Assembly: GCA_950295325.1 (NCBI GenBank)
Contig: OX485805.1
Coordinates: 8,804,501-8,868,500 of the forward strand
Source: Polytrichum commune
Taxonomy: Eukaryota; Streptophyta; Polytrichopsida; Polytrichales; Polytrichaceae
DNA length: 64,000 nt
Reading direction: 5' to 3'
Below are positions 46,057-56,844 of the stretch, piece after piece (positions within the stretch are counted from its first letter, which is position 1; every line of letters begins with the position of its first letter). The notes beneath the pieces were generated by a model, which was not told the DNA's origin, did not search any database, and saw nothing but the letters and a program-made list of their open reading frames with translations. The position numbers and the translations under genes are program-made.

Positions 46057-47182
46057 GGCTACAACATTGTCCATTCTCGACTTGTTAGTACCAGAAGTAG
46101 TGGAAATCAACGGAGCAGTAACGAGACATATTCACCTATTCGCCTATGTGCTACCTGAACCAAGCCCTATCTTGACTAAATTAAAAAATGCAGATGTCAT
46201 AATCATTGACGAAATGTCAATGATGACTAGCAATATGTTGTGTGTGGTGGAACAATGCCTCAAACAAAGCACCTGCACCACGGACATATATTCATTACAA
46301 AACAAACTCTTGATATTAGTTGGAGACCTTGCCCAACTACCTGCGATATGCATAAATAAACTTGAATTTCGTGACATCATTTGTAAAGCATGTCACATTA
46401 CCTCCGCTCCATCTTGGGCAGTTGCAAAACAACACAAACTTCAAACATCTGTCAGACATGCATCCGACCCATTATACCTCAATTTCCTAAACATAATACG
46501 ACATCGTCCACCTACAGAAACAGAGATCGAAGACACACTCAGCACATGTTTCATTGACAACGACATGCTATCACATTATCTAAATCCAACAACAACGATC
46601 TCATGTTCGCACCGCGAAGATGTCACCACGTACAATGATTGCATATTCAAAACCATTTTTGTACCAAAAGATATAATTCCTGTGACACTTGATACAAATG
46701 CAGCCGAAGCTCACAACGTATCGGAATGGTTGAAAGACTCAAAGTTGTCGTTCGTTATGATGGGTGCGCTCGTTATGTTCACATCAAATGTCAATGTTGC
46801 AAAAGGCGTTGTTAACAGTGCAACCGCTACGGTAACATCAATCCATCGAGACACCCATGGTGTGGTCACAACCATTGGTGTTCAGCTCATCGGAACCTCC
46901 ACGCAAATTTATTTAAAACGACACAATTTCCAACACAAATACACATATGAACAATATTATTACAAAGCATCATTCCCAATTGTTCTAGCATATGCAATGG
47001 CAGGCCACAAATCACAAGATGCTACAATCTCAAACAACGTTATCGTTGATATCCGAAACGCATTCGCACCCGGACTAACGTATGTCATGCTATCTAGAAC
47101 AACAAATAGGCAACATCTACAGATTGTAAGAAAACTGGTACCTTCAGATTTCATTCCATGCCTACTTCTTGACACAACATGA
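46057..47182 (+). pseudogene. Pif1-like helicase C-terminal part (Helitron type)
   Basis: About 375 uninterrupted codons. ADVIIIDEMSMMTSNML is the Walker B box, LLILVGDLAQLPAIC is motif III, SVRHA is a changed Q-x-R-type motif, GALVMFTSNVNVAKGVVNSA matches the late Pif1 motif. AMAGHKSQDATI is motif V with Asp in place of the usual Gly. PGLTYVMLSRTTNRQHL is motif VI. The Walker A (P-loop) end is missing, so it cannot be an active helicase. In plants such stand-alone Pif1-like frames with this motif set commonly come from Helitrons. It abuts BTB/BACK-gene DNA inside E2, suggesting a Helitron that captured gene fragments or inserted into one. The frame shows no stops, so its arrival may be more recent than that of other genes here. 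Confidence 0.75.
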
Positions 47183-48443
47183 TCCCCACCATTATGACAA
47201 ACACAACACCCTACCTTAATTGATTGAAAGGTATGAACACGTGCAATTGAGGGTTATATGTAATGGAGAATATATATACTTTCTCCATGAGCTCTGCCCT
47301 TTTCCGTCAGGTAATGCTACATATCATGTTATTTAATTACATCTTAAAGTCGTACGTAAATGACTACCATTTATGTAAAGAAATCCTCTCTTTGTCAACT
47401 CTCAATCTAAAGTTGCTTGGTCTCATTCATCCTGATGTGCCTATTGTGCTAGAACATGGTGTTTTTTAATTTTCCTATTATCAACACTATGAGGACAACT
47501 AAGAGAATTGTCTCCTCGATTACTATGAGGCAGCAAGGGAATTGTCTACTTGATTGGTGTTGTGCAAGTTACATAGCAAACAACACTTACAATATCGAGT
47601 TGGCGCTCAGGTGAGTGACATTTGAGTTATGGCCATGTACTTGATATACAAAAGCCGTGCAACATCTTGCAAATAGACTTGTTAGCATTTCTGAACAAGG
47701 TATAATTCTGCCGAGAAATTTGCAATTTAAGTTCCTAGGATCTCCAATGAAAGTGTAAATGCATAGTCGAATCTTGTTAGGTGGAAGAAGGCTTTGCGTC
47801 CGAAGTTAGACAAGAGTGAGGTGTTGAATAATGAAAGCTTAATATCACTGGAGTTTGCTTAGAATTCATGCGTGTTCTCCATGACCTTCATCCTTCAAAA
47901 TTTATTCTTGAAGATAGAATAGATAGAGAACGCCTTTACGTGTGCTTGAAAATGCTAGGGTGACTGACATGGATGAAGTATGTTGCGCCTAATTTAGGTG
48001 AAACATGGATGATTGAATAACTTTGGGAGGAGTATTTTGTTCATCCTTCTCAGTGGTGGGACAACATATCTGACAAGCTATCATCACCAAGACTACAAAC
48101 TTTGTTCCAAAACTCGAATGAACAAGTGTAATGTTCACTCAACATCGTCCATCAAATTTCAAATTTCGGAACACATCGTTGTTTCCAAGACCGCCAATGT
48201 TGGGATCAGATGTGGGAGCTTAGTGTGCATGTTAAGCGTTTATTAACCACGTAAAGGTGATCCATGGATTTTCAAACCTAAGATATGATGCCAGTTGTTT
48301 TATTATCAATTCCAAAGTGAATCTGCAGTGATCTGACTGTTTGGGATTGCAGAATTGGTTCAACATTTGTTCGAGTGCAATGTATACAGGTGTATGTATA
48401 GCTTCCCTTCACACTGCCTGTAACTAGATAATGACATACTCAA
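47183..48443 (+). other. Downstream gene-like DNA in E2
   Basis: Moderate GC, with short coding-looking pieces (LLGLIHPDVPIVLEHG at 47.4 kb; MRVLHDLHPSKFILED near 47.86 kb) in changing frames. Possibly further exons of the captured BTB/BACK-LRR gene. No clear splice pairing was worked out. Confidence 0.3.
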
Positions 48444-48914
48444 ATGTTTGACTTTGAAATGTTGTCATGTTTTGACTCAAACTGTGTGCTGGTTGCGAAT
48501 GGTTCTTTAGATCTTTGGAGGCAACGATTTAGGCATCCAACAAGGAATCAATATATAGGTTGGTTCGCCCAAATCGAGTCACCACCACCTTACCAACCCT
48601 TGTTGGAACAAACAGTTACACTTCATGCCTACAATCCCCATCAGCTGTTTAAAAAGATACATATAATTTACGTAGTTGAACCAAATTGCACTATAGGGTT
48701 AGTGCCCTCCTTTCGCAAAGGCAGTCTGCCTACCAACTTCTGTATCACCAACTTTTCCTTTTTTCTACTTCAAAATACTCCTTCTCCACAATTTTTGTTT
48801 CACGCCAATGCACCTACAGCGATCGCAAAGTTACAGTACGTAAATATTGGAACTACGTTGAATTCTAAGATTGCCTTTTCTGGAGCTCCCGTTCTTTATT
48901 TCGTGGTAGTGTAG
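48444..48914 (+). CDS. Unrecognised 156-aa frame
   Basis: Open for 156 codons from an ATG, mixed composition (NGSLDLWRQRFRHPTRNQYIG, later LFHANAPTAIAKLQYVNIG). No signal peptide or motif. Lies in E2 after the helicase fragment and ends near a GC-rich stretch (48950-49030). Could be an exon; equally could be chance. Confidence 0.25.
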   Translation: MFDFEMLSCFDSNCVLVANGSLDLWRQRFRHPTRNQYIGWFAQIESPPPYQPLLEQTVTLHAYNPHQLFKKIHIIYVVEPNCTIGLVPSFRKGSLPTNFCITNFSFFLLQNTPSPQFLFHANAPTAIAKLQYVNIGTTLNSKIAFSGAPVLYFVVV

Positions 48915-49022
48915 TGTAAATGATGTATTTACAATATATCGATCATGGGCCTGCGGTATACCGACCCCGCCTCCCCTACGGGGCCCTCCTCCTCCCACCA
49001 ACGGTGGGGCCTCGGCCCCGAG

Positions 49023-49335
49023 TGGCTCGTTTTTTTTCAAGTTTTAAGGGGGTGGGGCATATGCCTCACCTTGTCAAGCAGTAATTAGTTTTTTTCAATT
49101 TTTAAGGGGGTGGGGCATATGCCTCACCTTGTGAAGCAATAATTAGTTTTTTTTTTTTCTTTCCAAGTTTTAAGGGGGTGTGGCATATGCCTCACCTTGT
49201 AAAGCAATAATTAGTTTTTTTCCAAGTTTTAAGGGGGTGGGGCATATGCCTCACCTTGTGAAGCCGTAATTGGTTTTCTCAAGATTTATAGGGGTGAGGC
49301 ATATGCCACACCTTGTGGGGCCGTAATTGGTTTTT
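49023..49335. repeat. Five tandem GGGGCATATGCCTCACC units, right side of E2
   Basis: Palindromes at about 49049, 49108, 49176, 49237 and 49291, in units of 54-68 bp that match 42727-42840. The first four read GGTGGGGCATATGCCTCACC or similar, so one arm is degraded; the last has the opposite arm changed (GGTGAGGCATATGCCACACC). Confidence 0.9.
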
Positions 49336-49965
49336 ATTTTATAATTATACATAACCCCCAGAAAATGAATTCCTCATCTTATTGTAGGATGAAGTCTTTT
49401 TACAAAAATCATCAAATTATAATTTGATTAATGACCAAAAACATTGATCTAAATGTACCCATATTTATAAAAAAAAAATATTTATAGCCAATACAATTAT
49501 AATATGGTCGTATTTTCATTGAAATCTATGCGTTTGCAATAATTTGTTCATGTGCACTTTTACATATTGAATTGCACTTTTAACGAAACCGGTGTTTATA
49601 GAGAAGCAATATACCGGGCTTCTTACATTGACTCTTAGATGATGTTGGTCATTTTTCGCCATATCAAGTTGTATTGTGTTCGTCATTGTGTTGTTGTTGC
49701 TCCCACTCTTTGATGTGATGTTATTCACTTCTTCCCCTTTCTCAAAATCCCTTTGATGTTTTGGCTTTTTGTTGCAGGTATATATGATCCATGGACTGCA
49801 AGGACGTTCCAAAAAATCATTAGGGTGGTAAGTTTTATAAATATTACTTTAATAGATATGAAATTAAATCAAAATTAGAGCAGATTTGAAATTTGGTTTC
49901 TAAATTGAATGGAATGTAGCAAATTTAAATTTGACTTGATATAAAATATTTATAAAAATATTGTT
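49336..49965. other. Right end of E2 and flank
   Basis: AT-rich; E2 TIR at 49573-49596; no gene. Confidence 0.4.
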
Positions 49966-51443
49966 ACATGCAGACTTATTTTTTCTTTGTCATTCCACGG
50001 ATTGAAGCCATGAAAGCTATACCATGAGAAGTAAAGAGTTTTTTGAACTCTTGAAAGTGTATCTTCCATTATTGCTTCCAAACTCTCCTCGACATCTATG
50101 TCTTCATCTTCTATATTTTTGTTTGTATCCACTTGAATGCTTGTATCTTCCTTGAACAAAGGTGACTTCATGTTTTGTATCATGACATCTTTTTGAAATT
50201 TAGGGTCGAATAAACGAAGTAGTCCGCAGTTGCTCCACCCCACCTTTACCATCTGTTGCTTATTGCAAACAGATAACCATGAAGTAGACAACCAAGAACA
50301 AAGTAGAGGTTTCAAGGTAGACATTTTAAAATCAACCTTGATGCTAGAATTTGTTTCAATCTCATTTGTAATCATACTCATCGTATACTTGTTAAATTTT
50401 TGACGAAAAACATGCTTGAACGGACGTTTTAGGATCACATCTGCATGTTGGTAGATGCTAGTGCAATTTGTTGGGATGTATAAGACATGAACATGGAAAT
50501 AATTGTCCTTCATCCACTTCCTGAATTCTTTGAAAATGTGTACTCTCCAGTAATCAATCAACCAAATCATCTCTTGGGTTTTGGATAAATCCAAGAGAGT
50601 GATTAGCAACCGAAGATAGCTTGATAAAATTGTCTTGACAAAATTCTTACACGTCTCCATAGTAGACCAATGATTGTGACCAAATGTTAGGTCTTATCCA
50701 CAATTAACACATTCTTGTCTGCCATCATTTAGTGGTGGTAAAACTCGAGAAGTAAGTCCTTGAAATACAACTTGAAAAGATGAAACTTCACATGTAGCGG
50801 CAGATGAATAACTACAGTGACTTGTCTTTTGTCCTCTAGCCTATGCAGTGTGCACACTTACTTGTTTAATCCCCTTAGTATTGTATGTTCTTGCTCCTCC
50901 TGTAGGTACCAAATGAATACCAATTTGATTACTGTTAACAACAAAAGATTAAAGATTGTTGTGAACTTTAATCAAATAAGCACACCTTTGTGCCATTGTC
51001 AATCCTTGCAATTCAAAGTTGTCTGGAAGTTTCCCCGCAATCATTGTTGCAGCACGATAACTCCAATTTAGTTCAGATTTGATAAAAGCCCTTATTCACT
51101 TTGTAGAAACCTTAAACTTCTTATCCTCAAGTAATTGAGGCTTACGCTTTTGGATAAGGGTTTTTATGAAGAGTTTGATGATAATAACGGAGAGTGGTTG
51201 GCCGCCAACATGTTGTTTTCTAAGTACATTGCAAATCTTATCTCTAAGGACGGGATAATCACCGAGTATAGGGCAATGTTGTGAGGCCTTATCAAAATAC
51301 GTGCCAAGTTCCACACAATGCTTGTAATTTTCTTTGAGATTGTCATTGGAATGGAACCACTTGTATATTGTACTCCTTGCAAGATAGTCATAGGGGCTAT
51401 GTAAGGATCCTGGTTGTCTATAAGCTGCCTTCAAATACATCAA
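49966..51443 (-). pseudogene. DDE_1 (pogo/jerky-type) transposase remnant
   Basis: The minus-strand frame 50660-49966 has MIWLIDYWRVHIFKEFRKWM, LYIPTNCTSIYQHADVILKR and PFKHVFRQKFNKY. The Asp of LIDYW and the NCTS-QxAD block are the catalytic core of DDE_1 superfamily endonucleases. 51443-51096 has the N-terminal DNA-binding part (SPYDYLARSTIYKWFHSND, a helix-turn-helix-like region, then RKQHVGGQPLS). The central third (50.66-51.1 kb) is broken into short frames. HADV for the usual QPAD is a likely damaged spot. Inactive. The frames at 23.69 and 57.89 kb resemble C-termini of the same class. Confidence 0.7.
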
Positions 51444-52960
51444 TGCATTCGTAATATTCCTAGCTTGTTTTGAAAATAAGAGGCCAAAGAGAAGGAATAA
51501 ACCAATTTTTATAGCTGCGCATTGGTTTTGAAACGAGAGGCTTCATCCGCTCGACCTTTGGCTTAAGAAATGGCACCGTTCCGTCCTTCCTTGGCATTCC
51601 CACCGGTTGCTATGGAAGTGCATGTTTGGTCATTGACCCTTTTTTCTCCAACTTGTTATTAAAAATAGCAAACTCCAACTCCGATCTCCTCTTCATTTCT
51701 TCCTTACTGATGAGGGCAAAAAACCCCAAATCTAATTGTATTTTAGTAGGAGCCATAGCCACAACAAAACAAGTACCAAGAGCACTCTAAACCACAATTA
51801 GAGTACCAAACTCACAAAAAATAAAGAGCTTATTCTACGTACTAAACGAAACACAAGTGAAAAGAGAGTGCTCATTAAATTCATCATTCCAAATTGGACC
51901 ATTTTTGCCAAAATTGGATGAAAACATAACATTCAATGAAAATCGTAGACAAAAAAATAAATAAAATAGTTAGCCGCTGGAAAAAATTAATGTTAGCTAT
52001 TAATAGCCGGTTTAAAAATAATTACTTTTGAAAGTGTCGACCTTCACTGTTTTAACTTTTAATAATTATTCGACATGGGATTGTCGACCCTGTCTTCCAT
52101 GTACGGTAGTCATTGGCTAACCCCCATATGTTTACTTCATCCTTATCTATCCCATATCTTAGCCATAAGGCATCAAAAGTCAACCTAAATGGTAATTTAT
52201 TTCTACATTTTATTTACCAAAGTTCAAGCACACAAGATGAAGTTTGAAAATATTAAAAAACTAAATATATAATATCAAATATATGTTTAAATGAGATTGA
52301 AAATAATTCAAAAAAGAATTTCACTCCAACTGCAAGAACTTGAAGATGCGTCGAAGAATAACTACAATGTAGTCCGCACAATCAGCCTTAGACAATGAAT
52401 TACCTGGACCTTCAAGCCAACGTTGATAACCGCGACTTCATTTGATAGATCTAAGACAGTAAGAGTGTTGATCATCATTTAAGCCTTCAAAAATTCCTCC
52501 AAATATCATATCTCAAGTGTCAGGTTCAACACATCCAACTTGCAATAAAATCATCAATGCACGAGCATCTTGTTGAAGGTTTCCGTGCCACTGCCGCTTC
52601 ACACGAGGTTGCTTTGACGGCCGAGAAGGCCCGGCTTCTTCTTGAGGACGCTTGTGTAGTGGTGCGGGTCTAGCTGGCAAAAAAATATGAATCAGCAGTT
52701 AAGATAGACAAAAATCTAGCTCAAGCTCAGGTTGAAATTCTTCATCTTGACTCTAAAAAATAACTCTTCAATTCGATATATAAAAAAAAATCAAAATAAC
52801 TACATCAAACTGGTGAAGCTCTAAAATGATCATTATTCTTATAACATAAATACTTTCTAACAAGAAAGCGTAATCTTGAAGCTTCTCCAAAAGGTGTGTT
52901 TCTTTCTTCCAATCAAATTCCACTCAAACAAAATTAAAACAAATAGCGTATAAACAATAG
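51444..52960. other. Intergenic AT-rich DNA
   Basis: 51480-51790 may continue the 5' end of the pogo-like gene on the minus strand (no clear frame). 52540-52680 has a GC-richer piece with 'GAGGTTGCTTTGACGGCCGAGAAGGC' that could encode a short coiled-coil fragment. Nothing else recognised. Confidence 0.3.
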
Positions 52961-52984
52961 ATGGGATGTAAATCCCTTCGGTAT

Positions 52985-53190
52985 GCTTTGATAAACGCCA
53001 AGTTACGAAAGCCCAACTGGTAAAGTATTTCAAGCGCCATAACACTGGTTCGGGTTCGAAACCTTTTGAACCTGTATGAGCAGGCAAATGGCCACGTGGT
53101 TTGGTACTGCTGGTGAAAACTAGGCAGGTAACTACCAGTTGGCGCCACCTACCCCCTGAGCATGTGAGAAGACGCAGAGATTCCAAGTTT
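52985..53190 (+). mobile_element. tRNA-derived SINE
   Basis: GCCCAACTGGTAAAGTA at about 53008 fits a pol III A box and GGGTTCGAAACC at about 53054 a B box, at the distance normal for tRNA-derived promoters. The cloverleaf is not complete, so this is a SINE head and not a tRNA gene. The body runs through 'GGCAAATGGCCACGTGG' and 'GGCAGGTAACTACC'; a 3' tail could not be fixed. Confidence 0.65.
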
Positions 53191-53254
53191 CGTGATTATA
53201 ACCACCGCTCTTTCTCATTCCCCTTCATTTTTTCTTCTTCTTTTTATTTAATTT

Positions 53255-53412
53255 AAAATCTATACATTCCATGGAAATAGGTCACATTTTTACTATTTTT
53301 GAAAGAATCTATAATATTCTGATTTAAAACAATATTTCTAAATTTAGTTTGGGAAGTTTACTATTTTTATTTCCTCTCTGCTCTCCGCTCTTCGCTCACC
53401 GTTCACATAGGA
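53255..53412. repeat. Transposon-end sequence, direct copy at 55215-55368
   Basis: 'ATACATTCCATGGAAATA' and 'GAAGTTTACTATTTTTA', then CTCTCCGCTCTTCGCTCACC and 'CACATAGGA', recur in order at 55215-55368 plus 56793-56812 (the second copy is split by the element at 55369-56792). The CGCTCACC words link both to the MULE ends at 2.0 and 9.9 kb. Confidence 0.6.
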
Positions 53413-54132
53413 ATGTCGTCCCCTAAAATCGAGAAGTTCTTTTTTTGCCATGACGACATTGAGCGTTGTGTCAAAGGTTCACGACGCAAGTGGGTCGACA
53501 AATTCTCTGCTGACCAAGAACGACCTCCCATCCCTCCCGTGTGGCATGTCAAGCTTGGTACCAACCTCACTCGTTCGGAGATCCTTAAGCTTGAAAATGC
53601 GATCTTTCAGCTCACGCAGAAAGAGCGCATCACGCCCACTCGCCTCTTTAACACATCCGCTCCTCCCATGGACCTCTCCGGAGTGGACGTTCTTACCAAC
53701 CCATACTTTTATCCTTCTTCCAGGCAGTCAAAGTCTACGAGACAGTCTGCTACCGCACCATCAACAAAACAAATGCAGATGGTCGCATCTGCACGAACTA
53801 TGAACGGGGCCATCTTGAAGGTCACCATGATTCCACGCCCTGGATTTGGTTGCGTGATCATGTTGCAGTCTAAACTTGCACCTATATAATCCATGTAGCA
53901 ACTCACAGTGAGTTCCCTGCCCGAGTGTAATTGCCCGGCTTTCAAGGATATGATATCAAAGTTTGGCCGCAAACGAAATTCATTCCTGCATTGTAAACAC
54001 CTCTACTTCATATTTGTTAAGGTCTCTAATGCAGACCCCGAAGTGGACTTGTTCATTCATGCCCCGACATTTAGCTTCAATGAGGTCAAACTCATCCTAG
54101 AAGGGGGCCTCTTGACACAATCTACTTCCTAG
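53413..54132 (+). pseudogene. Second MULE transposase copy, C-terminal part only
   Basis: 158 open codons starting at an ATG: FFFCHDDIERCVKGSRRKW, VKLGTNLTRSEILKLE and MIPRPGFGCVIML align with the copy at 8.3-8.74 kb. After two stops (53887, 53895 region) comes a SWIM zinc finger, ECNCPAF...LHCKHLYFIF, then FIHAPTFSFNEVKLILE. The N-terminal catalytic region is absent. Divergence from the first copy is considerable, so they come from different subfamilies. Confidence 0.7.
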
Positions 54133-54273
54133 AATTCCTCTCAGCCTAGCACTACATTGTGCCCTGATAGATGTGTTCATTTCTGGACCTCTTGTGAACT
54201 CATAATTGTTTGCTATAATAAATATAATTTTATGAATTATTTTTATTCCTTTCAAAATATTGTATTACAATAT

Positions 54274-54852
54274 TCAATTGTGCCATGTGTTTCTCTCCCG
54301 GTTGAACACTACATGTTCAATTTGGAGGTGTTTACTATGTCTATTAACTTTATTTCCGTTTTGCAAACTTCCTAGTCTGGATGATTTGGACTTCATCTCA
54401 TCGTCCCTTCTTGATGGAGGTGGACCCGGTCGAAGCAAATCAACGTACGAAACCGTTCTATCCCTCATTTGATCCTTCAATGGACGACGATGCGGCGATA
54501 ATCCTTTCATCCTCTCGCGAAACAACAAAGACTTTGAAGATTTGCCTACCACCTTCACCTCCTCCGTTTCGATCGACTTGTCTTCAAATAAATTAGCATC
54601 CTTCTCCGGCACATCCGCTCACCTCTTATCATTTTTGGCAGATCGTTTCTGCTCCTCCTCCACCCTAAACCTCCATGCTTGTGTGGACTGCAAAAATGAA
54701 GTCATTTCGTAGTCATCACTATATCGATTTGCAGCACCTATGTCATATTCCGGGGATGGATTAAAAGGAACATGCGGATCTCCTAGACTTTTAATTTCCT
54801 TCTCCCATCCTAGGCCAGCAAACATTTCTCTCTCATCTCCCATTGTGTGCAA
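54274..54852 (-). pseudogene. Unknown protein, two frames joined across a TGA
   Basis: 54852-54622 (MHTMGDEREMFAGLGWEKE, FNPSPEYDIGAANRYSDD) and 54612-54274 (PEKDANLFEDKSIETEEV, FRERMKGLSPHRRPLKDQ, VSYVDLLRPGPPPSRRDD) are in the same frame, separated by one TGA at 54619-54621 (Arg fits). Together about 190 codons, strongly hydrophilic and charged. It resembles an N-terminal non-catalytic transposon or gag segment but no family is recognised. Confidence 0.35.
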
Positions 54853-55214
54853 GTGTATCTACAATCATATTGGATATGAGTCTAATTTATATCCTCATAT
54901 AATTTCATCTTCAGATAATCTCTTCAACCACAAACAATTATTGTTGCAGTCCAAGCTCTAGAGTTGACTCACATATAGGACAAAGAGAAAAATGATGCAA
55001 TAAAAACGAAGCAAGTTGGTCGCCCTTTGTATTTTGATTGACTCATTCTTCAATTATACCAATCTCAAAAAAATCATTTTCATTTATTATTTCTTGGGAT
55101 CATCATTGGTTTTAATCATGTACTTATGTATTATATTACAATTTTCCTATCATTTTAGCACTTCATGATTTCCAAACTTAATGTGACCATTTCAAATTCA
55201 GGGTTTTTAAATTT
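54853..55214. other. AT-rich intergenic DNA
   Basis: No frame or repeat of note. Confidence 0.3.
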
Positions 55215-55368
55215 TAGGACCTATATATTCCACGGAAATATGTCTAATTTTTTACTATTTTGGGAATATTCTGAATATATTTGACTATTTTTTTAAAAAT
55301 TGTTAAATTTGGTCTAGGAAGTTTTCTATTTTTACTTCCACTCCGCTCTCCAATCTCCAAATCTCCGC

Positions 55369-56792
55369 CTCGGGGGGTGCACTGTACTAAACATGTACGA
55401 GTATACGTGAGTGCACAGGAGGGGTATTGATTTGGACCTTGCCGTATTATGTATACATATGGTATACATGTTAGAGTTACGTACATATATGGAAGGCCTT
55501 TGAAAAGTATACAATAATTGTACTTGTATGGTACTGTTATTATACTACATATCATAAGTTTTCATATTGGATGAAATTAGGATTAACTAGGATTAACGAT
55601 TTTTGTTAGCAACCTTATAGGGTAGTATGAACCATGTACAAGGTATCAAGGTTATATCGGGGAAAGAGGCAGTATTAGGGTCTTGAAATGATTCGTTCAG
55701 CTCAAAGTAACAAGGACCTTTTTCCCCTCCCATCCCTAGGTTTTTGTTTTCTCTTTTTGTCGGGTGCTGAAGGTTTTTATTTTCTCTTCTAGTCAGGCGC
55801 CGAAGGTTTTGTTTTCTCTTCTCTCATAGCTTGCTTCTTTTGCCGACAACTGCTTCACTTTTCCTTCTTTCACATGTTGCTTTCAGCGCTTCTCAGCGTC
55901 CCTGCGGTTACTGTTGCCGTGGGAATCATCGAAAGTCTTGACATTGTCATGGCCTCGTTCTGAAGTTCCCTCTCTATCAAATGCAAAGTTAGTTGTGGCT
56001 TATGTAATGGTAGGGGAGTCTAGAATTTTTAAAAGTACACTTGTTAGTCAATTGAATGGCAATCCTTCTTTGTCTAAAGATCGGTTGACTCAAATTAAAG
56101 CTGGCATATTATAAATGAAGCCTAAACTCCTGAGTGCTGGAAACCATGACACTTTGTTAAAGCTTGGTTGTGACTGTGGTGTGTGTTTTTTGAACACACT
56201 TGAAGCTAAAACTATGAAAAAATGAGGTAGGCCAAAAAAATCTACTCGAGTTAAGGTTTGGTTTGTTGGGAGAGTTTATAGGATGCGGAGGAAGTTTGGT
56301 AATCGTTGAGTGGAGTATAGGGATCCAATTGACTTGATGGACTGTCCATCAAACGTGGAGATCGGTTTATATATGTTGGTATCAAAAAGGGGCTAACAAC
56401 AAGTGGACATATGATCTTACTGATCATTTGATGGTAGACTTAGAGACAATAATTGCATTGGCTATAATGACATATATTGGTGAATCAAATGTTAATGAGT
56501 TACATCTGGGAGATGAAAAAGTTTTCAACGACTTTGCTAATGAAAGCTAGGATATTTTGTTATACATATTATAGGGGTTGATTATTGTTCAAAAGTATAT
56601 TTGTATACTTATGTTAATGACTATATATGAATGGATGTTTTTTGTGTATACATATTGTCACTTGTATATTTATTGTTGCAATTGTATGTGTATTACTTCA
56701 TTTCACAAAAAATAACTTGTATATAGGGGGTTTTTAGAGTATGTAGTGAACGCACGTGATTCTAGGTTTTAATGAAAGGTGCACCCCCCGAG
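55369..56792. mobile_element. 1.4-kb TIR element with 8-bp TSD ATCTCCGC
   Basis: CTCGGGGGGTGCAC at 55369-55382 is exactly inverted at 56779-56792. ATCTCCGC flanks it at 55361-55368 and 56793-56800. The ends resemble nest level 2 (CTC-Gn-CACT, also 8-bp duplication), so a family with at least two members. The interior has a decayed frame (next entry). Confidence 0.85.
55914..56550 (+). pseudogene. Decayed frame inside the 8-bp-TSD element
   Basis: Starts LSWPRSEVPSLSNAKLVVAY and, after stops at 56112, 56224 and 56308, continues as GRPKKSTRVKVWFVGRVYR, VEYRDPIDLMDCPSNV and, in a shifted frame, TYDLTDHLMVDLETIIALA. Low polar complexity, plausible remains of one protein. No family recognised. 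Might be the element's own or a captured fragment. Confidence 0.35.
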
Positions 56793-56844
56793 ATCTCCGC
56801 TCACATAGGAGTATCGTTTGGATGTCAATCATTTTCCCCTAGGG

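Larger units (their letters stand above)
39656..49596. mobile_element. E2: 9.9-kb TIR element related to E1 by its ends
   Basis: AACACCGGTTTCGTTAAAAG and four more bases at 39656-39679 are exactly inverted at 49573-49596. TATA flanks both sides (39652-39655, 49597-49600) and is read as a 4-bp duplication, though TATA is itself a palindrome. E1's TIR starts AACACTATATTCGTTA. Both fit AACAC-N4-TTCGTTA, and both have 4-bp duplications. E2 carries GGTGAGGCATATGCCTCACC palindromes, BTB/BACK exons and a Pif1-like fragment, but no E1-type transposase, so it would depend on a partner. Confidence 0.75.
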
